Assembly (NCBI GenBank): GCA_031179215.1
Contig: JAPSIA010000009.1
Coordinates: 1 to 46,020, forward strand
DNA from: Agrococcus sp.
GTDB lineage: Bacteria; Actinomycetota; Actinomycetes; Actinomycetales; Microbacteriaceae
Reading direction: 5' to 3'
DNA: 46,020 bases
Made by a program: the position numbers and the translations under genes. The notes beneath the pieces are model-generated. The model made no database searches, had not been told where the DNA came from, and saw only the letters and a list, made by a program, of their open reading frames with translations. Within the stretch, counting starts at the first letter, position 1; each line of letters starts with the position of its first letter. Shown here piece after piece: positions 7,769 through 16,137 of this stretch.

Positions 7769-8731
7769 ATGACCTCCACGTCGCAGCGACCTGAGCATCG
7801 GGGACTCCGGAATCAGTGGCGACGAGCGTGGTCGACGCGCAAATCCGGTGCTTCGGCGCTGTCGGCCCCGATGCGCCGCGAGCTCGAGACGAAGTACGGC
7901 GACCTCACGCACCTGCGACGCGTGGGCACGAGGCCTCCGCTGCGCGAATACCTCACCGAGCTCGTCGACCGCCGGCACTTCATCTGGGCGGGCGCGCGCG
8001 GCGAGGCACTCACGCGCTACTCCAACGAGCGGCTCGGCATGGCGTGGTACGTGCTGCGACCCCTGCTGGATGCCGCCTTCTACTGGGTCATCTTCGGCGT
8101 GATCCTCGACATGTCGCGCGGCATGGAGAACTACACCGCCTTCATCCTCATCGGCGTGTTCATGTTCCAGCTCTCCTCCCGTGCGATCACGGGCGGCGTC
8201 GGGCTCATCCGCAGCTCGAAGGCGATGATCCGCGCCTTCGCGTTCCCTCGCGCATCGCTCGGGTTCTCGATGGTGCTGCGCGACCTCATGAGCTCGATGC
8301 CGGCGATCGCGGTGATGATCGTCATGATCATCGCGATCCCTCCGCACGAGGCGCCGAACGTCGCCTGGTCGTTCTTCCCCATCATTCTCGGCCTGCAGCT
8401 CGCGATGAGCCTCGGCTTCGTGTTCTTCTTCGGTTGGTTGGGCGCCATCATGCCCGACCTCGCGCAGGCGATGAGCTTCGTCTCGCGACTGCTCATGTAC
8501 GCATCCGCCGTCATCTTCCCGATCGAGCGGTTCGTCGACCACCCGACGCTGCTCGCGATCATCCAGCTGAACCCCATCTACGTCGTGCTCGACATGTACC
8601 GGATGACGCTCATCGACGGCGCGGCACCGCCCGTCGACGACTGGCTGCAGCTCGGAGCGTGGGCGCTCGGCGCCCTCGTGGTGGGCTTCACGCTGTTCTG
8701 GTGGAACGAGGAGCGCTATGGCCGCGAGTGA
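7769..8731 (+). CDS. wzm: ABC-2 type polysaccharide export permease (Wzm/TagG type)
   Basis: This is the membrane half of an ABC exporter that moves lipid-linked polysaccharide across the membrane. The 320-residue product has an unusually long cytoplasmic N-terminus of about 100 residues. It then has six hydrophobic segments, beginning with WYVLRPLLDAAFYWVIFG and ending with the LGALVVGFTLFWW helix. The signature LxxRYxxxxLGxxWxxLxPL-like stretch typical of Wzm/TagG permeases is present around residues 84-100 (TRYSNERLGMAWYVLRPLL). It overlaps the ATPase gene by 14 bases, which indicates translational coupling. The cargo is inferred from the flanking ManNAcA-type sugar genes and transferases. 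The name wzm reflects family resemblance only. Confidence 0.85.
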   Translation: MTSTSQRPEHRGLRNQWRRAWSTRKSGASALSAPMRRELETKYGDLTHLRRVGTRPPLREYLTELVDRRHFIWAGARGEALTRYSNERLGMAWYVLRPLLDAAFYWVIFGVILDMSRGMENYTAFILIGVFMFQLSSRAITGGVGLIRSSKAMIRAFAFPRASLGFSMVLRDLMSSMPAIAVMIVMIIAIPPHEAPNVAWSFFPIILGLQLAMSLGFVFFFGWLGAIMPDLAQAMSFVSRLLMYASAVIFPIERFVDHPTLLAIIQLNPIYVVLDMYRMTLIDGAAPPVDDWLQLGAWALGALVVGFTLFWWNEERYGRE

Positions 8732-9557
8732 GCTCCAGGGCGGTTGGCGCCTCAGCGGCGAGCCCAAGGTGACGATCGCCGCCGAGAACGTGCGCCTGCG
8801 CTACACCGTCAGCCGCTCGAACGGCAGCGCGTGGTGGCGCCGCGGCGGCAAGAAGGCCGTCACCGGGCCCGTGCTGCGCGGCGTCTCGATGGCCGCCAGA
8901 GAGGGCGAGATGATCGGCCTCGTCGGGCTCAACGGCTCGGGCAAGAGCTCGCTGCTGCGCGTGCTCGCCGGCCTGCAGCCCGCGACCTCTGGCACCGTCG
9001 TCGCCTCCGCCCAGCCGCAGCTGCTTGGCGTGAGCGCCGCGCTCGTCCCCGAGCTCTCCGGCGAGGAGAACATCTGGCTCGGCACGCTCGCGATGGGCAT
9101 GACGCCCGACGACGCCTACTTCGCGAAGGAGCGCATCGAGCAGCTCGCGGGCATCGGCGACGCCATCAAGCAGCCGATGAAGACGTACTCGTCGGGCATG
9201 GCCGCGCGGCTGCGGTTCGCGATCTCAGTCGCCGCCGACCCCGAGATCCTCATGATCGACGAAGCGCTCTCCACCGGCGATGCCTCCTTCGCCGAGCGCG
9301 CGAAGGAGGCGATGCACGGCCTCATCACGCGCGCCGGCACGGTCTTCCTCGTCAGCCACGCCGCGAAGACGATCGAGGACATGTGCACGCGCGCAATGTG
9401 GCTCGATGCCGGCACGCTCATCGCCGACGGCCCGGCAGGCGAGGTCGCCAACATGTACCGCTACTACGCCCACAGCATCGCGCTCGGCAAGGACGAAGCC
9501 GCGAAGAACGCGCTGCTGAGCGCCACCGAAGCGCATCCCCCATCCCTCGCCCACTAG
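8718..9557 (+). CDS. wzt: Polysaccharide ABC exporter ATP-binding subunit (Wzt/TagH type)
   Basis: This is the nucleotide-binding half of the exporter encoded immediately upstream. In 279 residues it shows Walker A GLNGSGKS (70-77), a Q-loop region after it, the signature YSSGMAARL (about 154-162), Walker B ILMIDEA and the switch His in LVSHA. Polysaccharide exporters of the Wzt class often carry an extra C-terminal carbohydrate-binding domain that recognizes the chain terminus. This protein ends about 20 residues after the core (MYRYYAHSIALGKDEAAKN) and lacks that domain, so export is probably not gated by a terminal sugar through Wzt. The ATG lies inside the end of the permease gene. Confidence 0.88.
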   Translation: MAASELQGGWRLSGEPKVTIAAENVRLRYTVSRSNGSAWWRRGGKKAVTGPVLRGVSMAAREGEMIGLVGLNGSGKSSLLRVLAGLQPATSGTVVASAQPQLLGVSAALVPELSGEENIWLGTLAMGMTPDDAYFAKERIEQLAGIGDAIKQPMKTYSSGMAARLRFAISVAADPEILMIDEALSTGDASFAERAKEAMHGLITRAGTVFLVSHAAKTIEDMCTRAMWLDAGTLIADGPAGEVANMYRYYAHSIALGKDEAAKNALLSATEAHPPSLAH

Positions 9558-9586
9558 CCAACGCTGACTAGCGAACGGAGCACGAC

Positions 9587-10744
9587 ATGGCACAGCACAA
9601 GGTGATGACCGTCTACGGCACGCGCCCGGAGGCGATCAAGGTTGCGACCGTCATCGAGGCGCTCGAGCGCGACGACCGCTTCGAGTCGATCCCAGTGGTC
9701 ACTGGGCAGCACCGCGAGATGCTCGACCAGGTCAACACGATGTTCGGCATCACGCCCAAGCACGACCTCGACCTCATGAAGCCTGGCCAGCCCCTCAACG
9801 GCATCGTCTCCCGCGCGATCGCGGGCATCGACGAGCTCCTCGTCGCCGAGCAGCCTGACGTCGTCATCGTGCAGGGCGACACATCGACGGCCATGGCGGC
9901 CGCGATCGCGGCCTTCAACCGCCAGGTGACGGTCGTGCACCTCGAGGCGGGCCTCCGCACTGGCAACATCGACTCTCCGTTCCCCGAGGAGGCGAACCGC
10001 AAGCTCATCGGGCAGGTGGCCAAGCTTCACCTCGCGCCGACGAAGGGCTCTCGCGACAACCTCTTCCACGAATCGGTCGAGCCATCGACCATCGTGGTGA
10101 CCGGCAACACCGTCATCGACGCGCTGCTCGAGGCGTCCTCCTGGGACACCGTGCCCGGCGACCCGGCAGTCGCTGAAGCACTGGCGAGCGGCCGACCGAT
10201 CATCCTCGCGACGACGCACCGCCGCGAAAACCTGGGCGACAGCATGGACGCGATCGGTCGAGCGCTCGCGAAGCTCGCGAAGAAGCACAAGGATCACATC
10301 GTGATCCTCCCGGTGCACCGCAACCCCGTCGTGCGCGAGGCTGTCCTTCCTCATCTCGAAGGGAAGGACAACGTGATCGTCACTGAACCGCTTCCGTACG
10401 CGGAGTTCACCAAGGTCATGGCCGCGGCGCGCATCATCCTGACCGACTCGGGCGGCGTGCAGGAAGAGGCGCCCAGCCTCGGGAAGCCCGTGCTCGTGAT
10501 GCGCGAGAACACGGAGCGACCCGAAGCTGTCGACGCGGGGACTGTGCGCCTCGTGGGCACGGACTACGACCGGATCGTGTTCGAGGCCAACCATCTGCTC
10601 GAGGACGAAGGGGCCTACGAGGCCATGGCGAACGCTGTGAACCCCTACGGCGACGGGAAGGCGTCCGCTCGCTCGGTGGCCGCCATCGCGGAGCTGCTCG
10701 GTGTGGGTGAGCGCGAACCCGACTTCACTCCTCACCACGACTGA
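9587..10744 (+). CDS. wecB: UDP-N-acetylglucosamine 2-epimerase, non-hydrolysing (WecB)
   Basis: WecB interconverts UDP-GlcNAc and UDP-ManNAc through a 2-acetamidoglucal intermediate. The 385-residue length is typical. Visible family motifs are YGTRPEAIK at the N-terminus, VQGDTSTAMAA, HLEAGLRTGN, PEEANRKL, TTHRREN near residue 206 and the C-terminal DSGGVQEEAPSLGKPVLVMR, which forms the UDP-binding and allosteric region. A GGAG ribosome binding site precedes ATG 9587. Within the operon it follows the ABC exporter. Its product is the substrate of the WecC-like dehydrogenase encoded at the head of the opposing operon, so the two convergent operons supply one pathway. Confidence 0.95.
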   Translation: MAQHKVMTVYGTRPEAIKVATVIEALERDDRFESIPVVTGQHREMLDQVNTMFGITPKHDLDLMKPGQPLNGIVSRAIAGIDELLVAEQPDVVIVQGDTSTAMAAAIAAFNRQVTVVHLEAGLRTGNIDSPFPEEANRKLIGQVAKLHLAPTKGSRDNLFHESVEPSTIVVTGNTVIDALLEASSWDTVPGDPAVAEALASGRPIILATTHRRENLGDSMDAIGRALAKLAKKHKDHIVILPVHRNPVVREAVLPHLEGKDNVIVTEPLPYAEFTKVMAAARIILTDSGGVQEEAPSLGKPVLVMRENTERPEAVDAGTVRLVGTDYDRIVFEANHLLEDEGAYEAMANAVNPYGDGKASARSVAAIAELLGVGEREPDFTPHHD

Positions 10745-12443
10745 CCGTAGCGTTCTACCGATCGGATCGTTCTTGCTCACGAATCAGTCGATTGGCCCCT
10801 ACTACTTCGTTGATGGGCGCGCAGAGGAGCTCGTTGTTGTTCCGGCGTTGTTAGACGCGCGCGAAGAGACCCGGGTACGCATCGACAACGAGCACACCGG
10901 CACAGCACTAGAACAGAGCATCCCTCCGGGAGGCCGTGCGCGCGTTCCCTTGAGAGACTTGCTCCCGCTCAAGCACGCCGTCATCAGCCTGCTCCGGGAA
11001 CGCGCCGGAGCATGGTCTGTCTGGCAGCGACGGGCCAGCCTAGAACATGTGGGCGAGTTCGCGCACGCGGTCATCAGCCCCGCGGAATGGGGCGTGCACG
11101 CCGACGCCATCGCAGTCTTGCGGGAGGCCGCATCTCGTGCCGTCGTCGCGCGCCGCTTCGTCGCTGCCGACAACAGCGTGGAGTACGTATACCCCGTAGC
11201 GCATCAGCATGCGCTGACGTTGGAATTTCACCGCGCAGGCGCCGACAGGGTCACCTTGGGCGAGCGCATCGGCCCGACACTGCGCTGGACGCCCACCGAT
11301 ATGGAAGGCGCTTCACCGTCGCGCGTTCACGCAACGCCTCACGGCATGTCGTTCACGTCTCGCCGGGACGTGACCTTAGCGCCCCGAATTCTGCGAGGGT
11401 TCGGTGAACGCGCCTTACGCACGGAGGGCTACCTGGGGGCATGGAACGGCGGCGAGCCGATTCCCGAAGCCATGGACTTCGTGATGGGCCGACAAGAGAT
11501 GCTCTTCCACCCGGAGGTACCGGAGCCTACCGCCCGCTACACCGGTCGCGTGATCTACATGGGCAGGCCACATGGATCGTGGGGTCACTTCCTCACTCAA
11601 GGGCTGGCTCGCTCCTGGTATGCGATGGAGCATCCGGACGTCCCGATCGTTTGGGACAATCCGCGTCCCTTGCCCGCATATCAGCAGCAGGTACTCGACA
11701 TGATCGGCGTACGGAACAAGCAGATCTTCCTGACAGAGGCGTCTCACTTCGAGGAGGTCGTATTTCCGTACCCTGGCGTGTGCATCGGCGATTACGTTCT
11801 CCCCGAGTTTGCGCGGGCGGTTGGTAACTTCGCGCCCGCAACCCTCGAACCGGGAAAGAAGCTGTTCCTGTCTCGGTCCGGAACCAGCAACTTCCCCGGA
11901 GGCATTGAATCGGAACTCGACCGACTGCTGGAGCGCTTCGGCTTTGCGGTCTTCAGACCAGAGCAGCACGACCTCGAGAAGCAGCTGGTGGAGATCTCCT
12001 CAGCGGAGGTCGTTCTCGCCGTTGAGGGTTCCTCCCTGCACACACCTCTATTGTTGAAAGATCCCATCAACACCCAGTTCTGGGCGTTGAGTCGTCACCG
12101 CCGAGGTGCCGGGCTATTTGAGCACATCAGAACCGCAAAAAGTCTCGACTATCAAACTTTGAACTTCCTACGATCCCGCACGCGGCGCGCTCGCGATCCC
12201 ATCGACCTCGACCTAGGCGCGCTGGAGGACGCCATGCGGTGCACCGGAGGGCTTGAGCATTCGATGGATTACTTAACACCATTTCTCGAGCGCCCCGATT
12301 CCACGCAGCTCTCCTACGGGACCCATCTCCAACATACGCAGGTGGTCCCGAGTGCGCGCGAGGCGGTCGCACAGAGAGCACAGATCGCGATCTATGAAGG
12401 CGATATCCGGGGTGCCGAGAAGCTGCTTTCACTAATGCATTGA
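10701..12443 (+). CDS. GT61-like (DUF563) glycosyltransferase
   Basis: This 580-residue protein resembles the GT61/DUF563 family in its middle part. It has GHFLTQGLARSWYA (about 295-310), a KKLFLSRSGTSN strand (about 389-400), and VLAVEGSSLHTPLLL (about 437-452), where the E-G-S-x-H segment is the family's typical C-terminal motif. About 220 residues before it are unassigned. Family members transfer pentoses or hexoses onto surface glycans in bacteria. The gene overlaps wecB by 44 bases; GTG 10701 has GGAG about 9 bases upstream, and TTG 10773 is a fallback start. Codon use is clearly less G/C-rich than wecB and the exporter genes, a sign of separate acquisition. It ends 25 bases from the convergent hydrolase gene. 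Confidence 0.7.
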   Translation: MWVSANPTSLLTTTDRSVLPIGSFLLTNQSIGPYYFVDGRAEELVVVPALLDAREETRVRIDNEHTGTALEQSIPPGGRARVPLRDLLPLKHAVISLLRERAGAWSVWQRRASLEHVGEFAHAVISPAEWGVHADAIAVLREAASRAVVARRFVAADNSVEYVYPVAHQHALTLEFHRAGADRVTLGERIGPTLRWTPTDMEGASPSRVHATPHGMSFTSRRDVTLAPRILRGFGERALRTEGYLGAWNGGEPIPEAMDFVMGRQEMLFHPEVPEPTARYTGRVIYMGRPHGSWGHFLTQGLARSWYAMEHPDVPIVWDNPRPLPAYQQQVLDMIGVRNKQIFLTEASHFEEVVFPYPGVCIGDYVLPEFARAVGNFAPATLEPGKKLFLSRSGTSNFPGGIESELDRLLERFGFAVFRPEQHDLEKQLVEISSAEVVLAVEGSSLHTPLLLKDPINTQFWALSRHRRGAGLFEHIRTAKSLDYQTLNFLRSRTRRARDPIDLDLGALEDAMRCTGGLEHSMDYLTPFLERPDSTQLSYGTHLQHTQVVPSAREAVAQRAQIAIYEGDIRGAEKLLSLMH

Positions 12444-12468
12444 GGCGCGGCACGGGCCTACATCGAAC

Positions 12469-13278
12469 TCACGAGTTCCGGGATCGACTCAATACCTCGT
12501 CGACTACGGCAATGAGCTGCTCCTTTGGAGGGCGGGCGTGACCCGGTCCCCAGTCGCCCACAATGAGGCGCATTCTTGCAGGGTCCACCGCGTCCATGAA
12601 GGGCTTCTGATGGTGCTCAATGTGGTGCAGATCGTTCTGGTTCTGAAGGTACACGATGTTCACATCAGGAGAATCGACCGCATACCGACCGACGAGGTCA
12701 TGCGTGACGAGTGTGCCTAGTCCAACCGCAATCGAGCTATCGTCGCCTGACAGTCCCCACGAGTGCCTTCCGTAAGCGGACCACCACCGCGGGTAGAACT
12801 TCAGTATGTCCGTCTGCGGATTCGCGACGATGACGGAGCTGCCGGGATGCAGCCGCGCGAGATTGAGGGCGGCAAACCCCCCTCCCGAACCACCGAAGAA
12901 GACTACGCGAGGCGCCCCGGCCAACGCGATGAGCTTGGCAACGAACGCAGAGATCAAGTCGAAACTGATGGCGCGCGAGCCGGCGAACCACGCAAGGAGC
13001 ACATCCTCGCTCAGCGACGGATCCGAGACCAGGATCCGATTGGCTTTTCGAGCGGCGAGCGTTGCTCCCGTGAAGTACGGCGTGGAGAACGTTCGTTTGT
13101 TGAGGGCTGCATGAAAAGACACGAAAGTGACATCCGCGCCGACGAAGTCGACCATCGCATCGAGCGCATGCAGTTCATCGAGGCGCACGGAGATGATGTG
13201 CTCGCCCCGATTGAAGCAAACGGACGAGATATCGGTATAAACGCGCTCAGGGCGCCTCCAACGACTAACGTCTCTCAT
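12469..13278 (-). CDS. Stand-alone alpha/beta-hydrolase-like protein of the polysaccharide operon
   Basis: I recognise the fold, not a named family. The 269-residue protein has a nucleophile elbow GGSGGGFAAL with Ser131, a later NQNDLHH with Asp216 and GPGH with His247, in the order and spacing of a serine-hydrolase triad. The same three elements, plus a shared NPQTD motif 20-odd residues after the serine, occur in the C-terminal 270 residues of the protein encoded at 19763-22648, so the two are paralogs. An ester-cleaving or acyl-transferring role on the polymer is inferred. It is the last gene of the minus-strand operon, 54 bases after the GT-heparinase fusion, with AGGAAG 8 bases before the ATG. 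Its base composition is less G/C-rich than the core genome. Confidence 0.65.
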   Translation of the reverse strand: MRDVSRWRRPERVYTDISSVCFNRGEHIISVRLDELHALDAMVDFVGADVTFVSFHAALNKRTFSTPYFTGATLAARKANRILVSDPSLSEDVLLAWFAGSRAISFDLISAFVAKLIALAGAPRVVFFGGSGGGFAALNLARLHPGSSVIVANPQTDILKFYPRWWSAYGRHSWGLSGDDSSIAVGLGTLVTHDLVGRYAVDSPDVNIVYLQNQNDLHHIEHHQKPFMDAVDPARMRLIVGDWGPGHARPPKEQLIAVVDEVLSRSRNS

Positions 13279-13332
13279 CCGACCACTTCCTGATTCGCGA
13301 TCCTAGTCGCCGACCGAGCGCGATGTGCCCCT

Positions 13333-16137
13333 TCACCGCCCGCATGGCACCGAGGTCCTCGAGGTGTTCTCGCCTGAATCAGATCCTATGTCTTGAGGCG
13401 CTGGCACCCCGTCGATGCTCAACAGCGTCTTGAAGTGATGCGACATCCGGTCACTCACGCGGTGCCCCATCGACCATGCCGGCGTGAACTCGTAGTCGAC
13501 CATCGAACGCCAACCGCGCATTGGCTCCTCCTGCCCCTTCACCGGCGCCACGAGCTCCGCCTTGTGCAGGGCGGAGATGTGGAGCGCGCGGCCGTTGGAG
13601 AGCGTGAAGGTCACCTGTCCATCCGTCGACCGTGGATCGGTCAGGCTTTCCGGAAGATTCCACCAGACCTGAAAGTCGTGGGGCTGCCCGTCTTGACTCG
13701 TCACTTCGTCGTCGATGAGGAGCCAGCTGCCCGGCAGGTAGGTGATGCTGCGGCGATGACTCCAGACCCCGTGATCGACGAAGCCGACGAGGCGGAATTT
13801 CGAGCCCTCCTGCTCGCCCGAGCGGATGCCCGAACCATAGGGCGCGCGATGGCGGCGCTCGTGGTCGCGGCCGTCGGCCTCGACGGTGTTGTGCGCGCGC
13901 GTCCGCTCCACATACTGCCGCTCCGGGCGGCCGTAGAAGAAGCCCTGGTCGCGGAGCGGCGAATCGGCCGGCAGCTGGTCGAGGTAGCCAAAGCGGCCCG
14001 CGTCGATGAGCAGCTCCTCACCCGCGTCGAACCACGTGATCGACAGGTCGTCGCAGTGCTTGTGCGTCCGGGAGTGGAACCCCGCCATGAGCGTGAGGTA
14101 GCCAGCGGAGCGGTGATCGTCGCGGCCGACCGGCTGCGGGGAACGCACGAACGCGTATCCCGACTGCTCGAGCAGCAGCAGCTCCTGCGGGTTCGGCTCG
14201 CCGACCGCGCCCTCGCGTACGAGGAAGGCGGTGTGCGGCGCTGCCATCTCCCGGTCCGAGCGCTGGGCCACGCGCGCGGGGGAATCGCCGATCTGCACGA
14301 CCGAGCGATCCGGCCGCAGGAACCACCCCATGACCTCGCTCGCGCGCTCAATGCGCTCGGCGACCTCGGGGTCGGTGAGCAGGCCGTCCTGCATCGCACC
14401 GATGAACGACGACAGCAGCATCCGGTGGTAGTCCGGCGAGTGCTCCAGATGCCCTCCGTCCTCGGCGAACTGCGTCGCCACGACGGTGCGCAGGCGATCC
14501 CGCCCCTGCGCCTCGACGATGTCCATGCCCGGCAGGACCGCGAGCCGCCGAGCGAAGCTCAACTGACCGACCGCGGTGTAGAAGCCGTGGTTGTTGGCCG
14601 CGTTGAACGCCTGCGGTGCGAAGAGCGCTCGCTGATGCCTCACGACGGCGCTCGCGAGGGCGGCGATGATGTCTTCGCCCGCTGCTTCGCGCACGGCTTC
14701 CTGCAGGAGATAGGCAAGCCGCGGCGCGCGCAGTCCGATCGCCATGTCGTACCAGGCCATCGTGCCGCGATCCTCGCCGTCGTTGAACGTCCGGGCCCAG
14801 TCGGCGGCGCGCTGCAGACACCAGTCCAGCGCCTCGCGATCGCGGTCGCGTTCCCACGCTCGGAGGAACGGCACCATGAAGTCCCAAGCGTGCAGGTGGA
14901 ACGCCTGCGAACGATGATCGCGGCACGCCTCGATCCAGTCGAAGGGCACCGTGATCAGCACAGGCTCGAGCCCCGCGTGGCGCCATCCGACGTCGCGCAC
15001 GCTCTGGACGGTGCCGGATCCGGCGAAGGTCTCGATGGTGCCCAGCTGCTTGCGCTCGGCGGTCCGCAGCGCCTTGATCGCCTGCTCGCTCGACAGCGAG
15101 AGGCGCGCGAGCGCGGCGCTGCCCTGCTCTACCGCGCCGACGCTCTCCAGCACTGCGGCCCATGCGTCCGCATCGTCGTCGGCGGCGATCGTGATGCGAT
15201 CGGCGGCGGCGCCGAGATCGACGAGGGCGTCCCGCAGCGCGGTGCTCGGCACGACGACGGCGTCGACTACGCTCGCCAGCTCCAGCTCACGCTCGCGTCG
15301 CAGGCTCCACACGTCCGGCATCCCCCACGCGTTCGGCACCTGCGCCTCGGACCACCCGTGCTTCGCGCGCTGCCGCTTGAGCCAGGATTCCTCCCACAGC
15401 CCGCGAACGTCGTAGACGACCGGGATGCCGTACGCGCGTCCGACCGCGTGCGCGGCGCTGCCGTTGACGAAGTCAGAGGAGGCGACGAGCACGGCTGGCT
15501 GCAGCTTGCGAACGACTGCTGCGAGACGAATCGTGAAGAGTCGCATCCACTCGTCGAACGCCCGCGACCCGCGGGCAGGGCCGGGGATCCGCTGGTAGCG
15601 CACGCCGTCGCGCTCGTCGACGTCGTAGCTCGAGCGGCCCGCGACGCCCATCTGCGTTGCGACGAAGATCTCCAGTCCGACGGCTCGCCCGGACCGCGCG
15701 AGCGCGTGAGTGCGTGAGGTGGAGCTCGATTCCGCGTCGAGCACGGAGCTGCTGGCGACGACGAGCGCCCGTCCCCGCACGCCCGCGTACGGACGCTCGG
15801 GCCTGGGCGGCTCGAGCGCGAGCTCGCCGCCCAGGACCGCGAGCTCGGCCGCGACGAGCGCACCTGTCGGCGGCGCATCCTCGCTCGCACGGCGATCGAT
15901 GATCTCCCCGAGGACGAGCGCTCGACGGAGGTAGCCTTGCTCTCGCAGGGCCGCGAACAACCGCCTCAGATCCTGCAGCGAGAGCTCCTCGTGGGCCTCG
16001 CGCTCGCGTAGGATCTCAAACGCTGGCACTGCCCGCTCCGTCGCCAGGAGGCCCGCGAGCACATCCGGCAGCCAGCGGTCGAGCCCATCCGCCTGCACGT
16101 CATGCTTCGTCGAGCGTGGCGCGGCCTCCGGCTTCAC
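13333..16137 (-). CDS. Chimeric protein: GT-B acceptor half-domain fused to heparinase II/III lyase
   Basis: This 934-residue protein joins two parts. Residues about 50-325 match the neighbouring GT4 (16134-18416): a helical stretch, a first Rossmann-like lobe and YDVRGLWEESWLKRQ (242-256). The donor-binding lobe is absent, and the acceptor-loop motif seen in the paralogs (SLPxTQSGYTxRTH) has degenerated to a Ser-rich sequence, so transferase activity is unlikely. Residues about 360-910 are a heparinase II/III-type domain: an alpha toroid with NNHG (515-518) and SPDYH (567-571), then a beta-sandwich with HKHCDDL (692-698) and LLIDAGRFGY. The Asn, His and Tyr expected for beta-elimination of uronates are therefore present. 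No signal peptide is visible. GTG 16137 overlaps the upstream stop by 4 bases, so translation is coupled. Confidence 0.8.
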   Translation of the reverse strand: MKPEAAPRSTKHDVQADGLDRWLPDVLAGLLATERAVPAFEILREREAHEELSLQDLRRLFAALREQGYLRRALVLGEIIDRRASEDAPPTGALVAAELAVLGGELALEPPRPERPYAGVRGRALVVASSSVLDAESSSTSRTHALARSGRAVGLEIFVATQMGVAGRSSYDVDERDGVRYQRIPGPARGSRAFDEWMRLFTIRLAAVVRKLQPAVLVASSDFVNGSAAHAVGRAYGIPVVYDVRGLWEESWLKRQRAKHGWSEAQVPNAWGMPDVWSLRRERELELASVVDAVVVPSTALRDALVDLGAAADRITIAADDDADAWAAVLESVGAVEQGSAALARLSLSSEQAIKALRTAERKQLGTIETFAGSGTVQSVRDVGWRHAGLEPVLITVPFDWIEACRDHRSQAFHLHAWDFMVPFLRAWERDRDREALDWCLQRAADWARTFNDGEDRGTMAWYDMAIGLRAPRLAYLLQEAVREAAGEDIIAALASAVVRHQRALFAPQAFNAANNHGFYTAVGQLSFARRLAVLPGMDIVEAQGRDRLRTVVATQFAEDGGHLEHSPDYHRMLLSSFIGAMQDGLLTDPEVAERIERASEVMGWFLRPDRSVVQIGDSPARVAQRSDREMAAPHTAFLVREGAVGEPNPQELLLLEQSGYAFVRSPQPVGRDDHRSAGYLTLMAGFHSRTHKHCDDLSITWFDAGEELLIDAGRFGYLDQLPADSPLRDQGFFYGRPERQYVERTRAHNTVEADGRDHERRHRAPYGSGIRSGEQEGSKFRLVGFVDHGVWSHRRSITYLPGSWLLIDDEVTSQDGQPHDFQVWWNLPESLTDPRSTDGQVTFTLSNGRALHISALHKAELVAPVKGQEEPMRGWRSMVDYEFTPAWSMGHRVSDRMSHHFKTLLSIDGVPAPQDIGSDSGENTSRTSVPCGR

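Noticed and set aside
5789-8767. A nearly 1000-codon open frame on the minus strand
   Set aside because: It runs antisense through the GT4 and Wzm genes and the lsr2 upstream region, and its translation is low-complexity Arg/Glu/His without recognisable motifs.
13393-15717. A 774-codon plus-strand frame opposite the GT-heparinase fusion
   Set aside because: It is antisense to a gene with intact catalytic motifs, and its own composition is shadow-like.
13333-16137. Sequencing frameshift as the cause of the missing GT donor lobe
   Set aside because: No remnant of the donor lobe is found in other frames around the junction, and the heparinase domain continues in the same frame with intact motifs.
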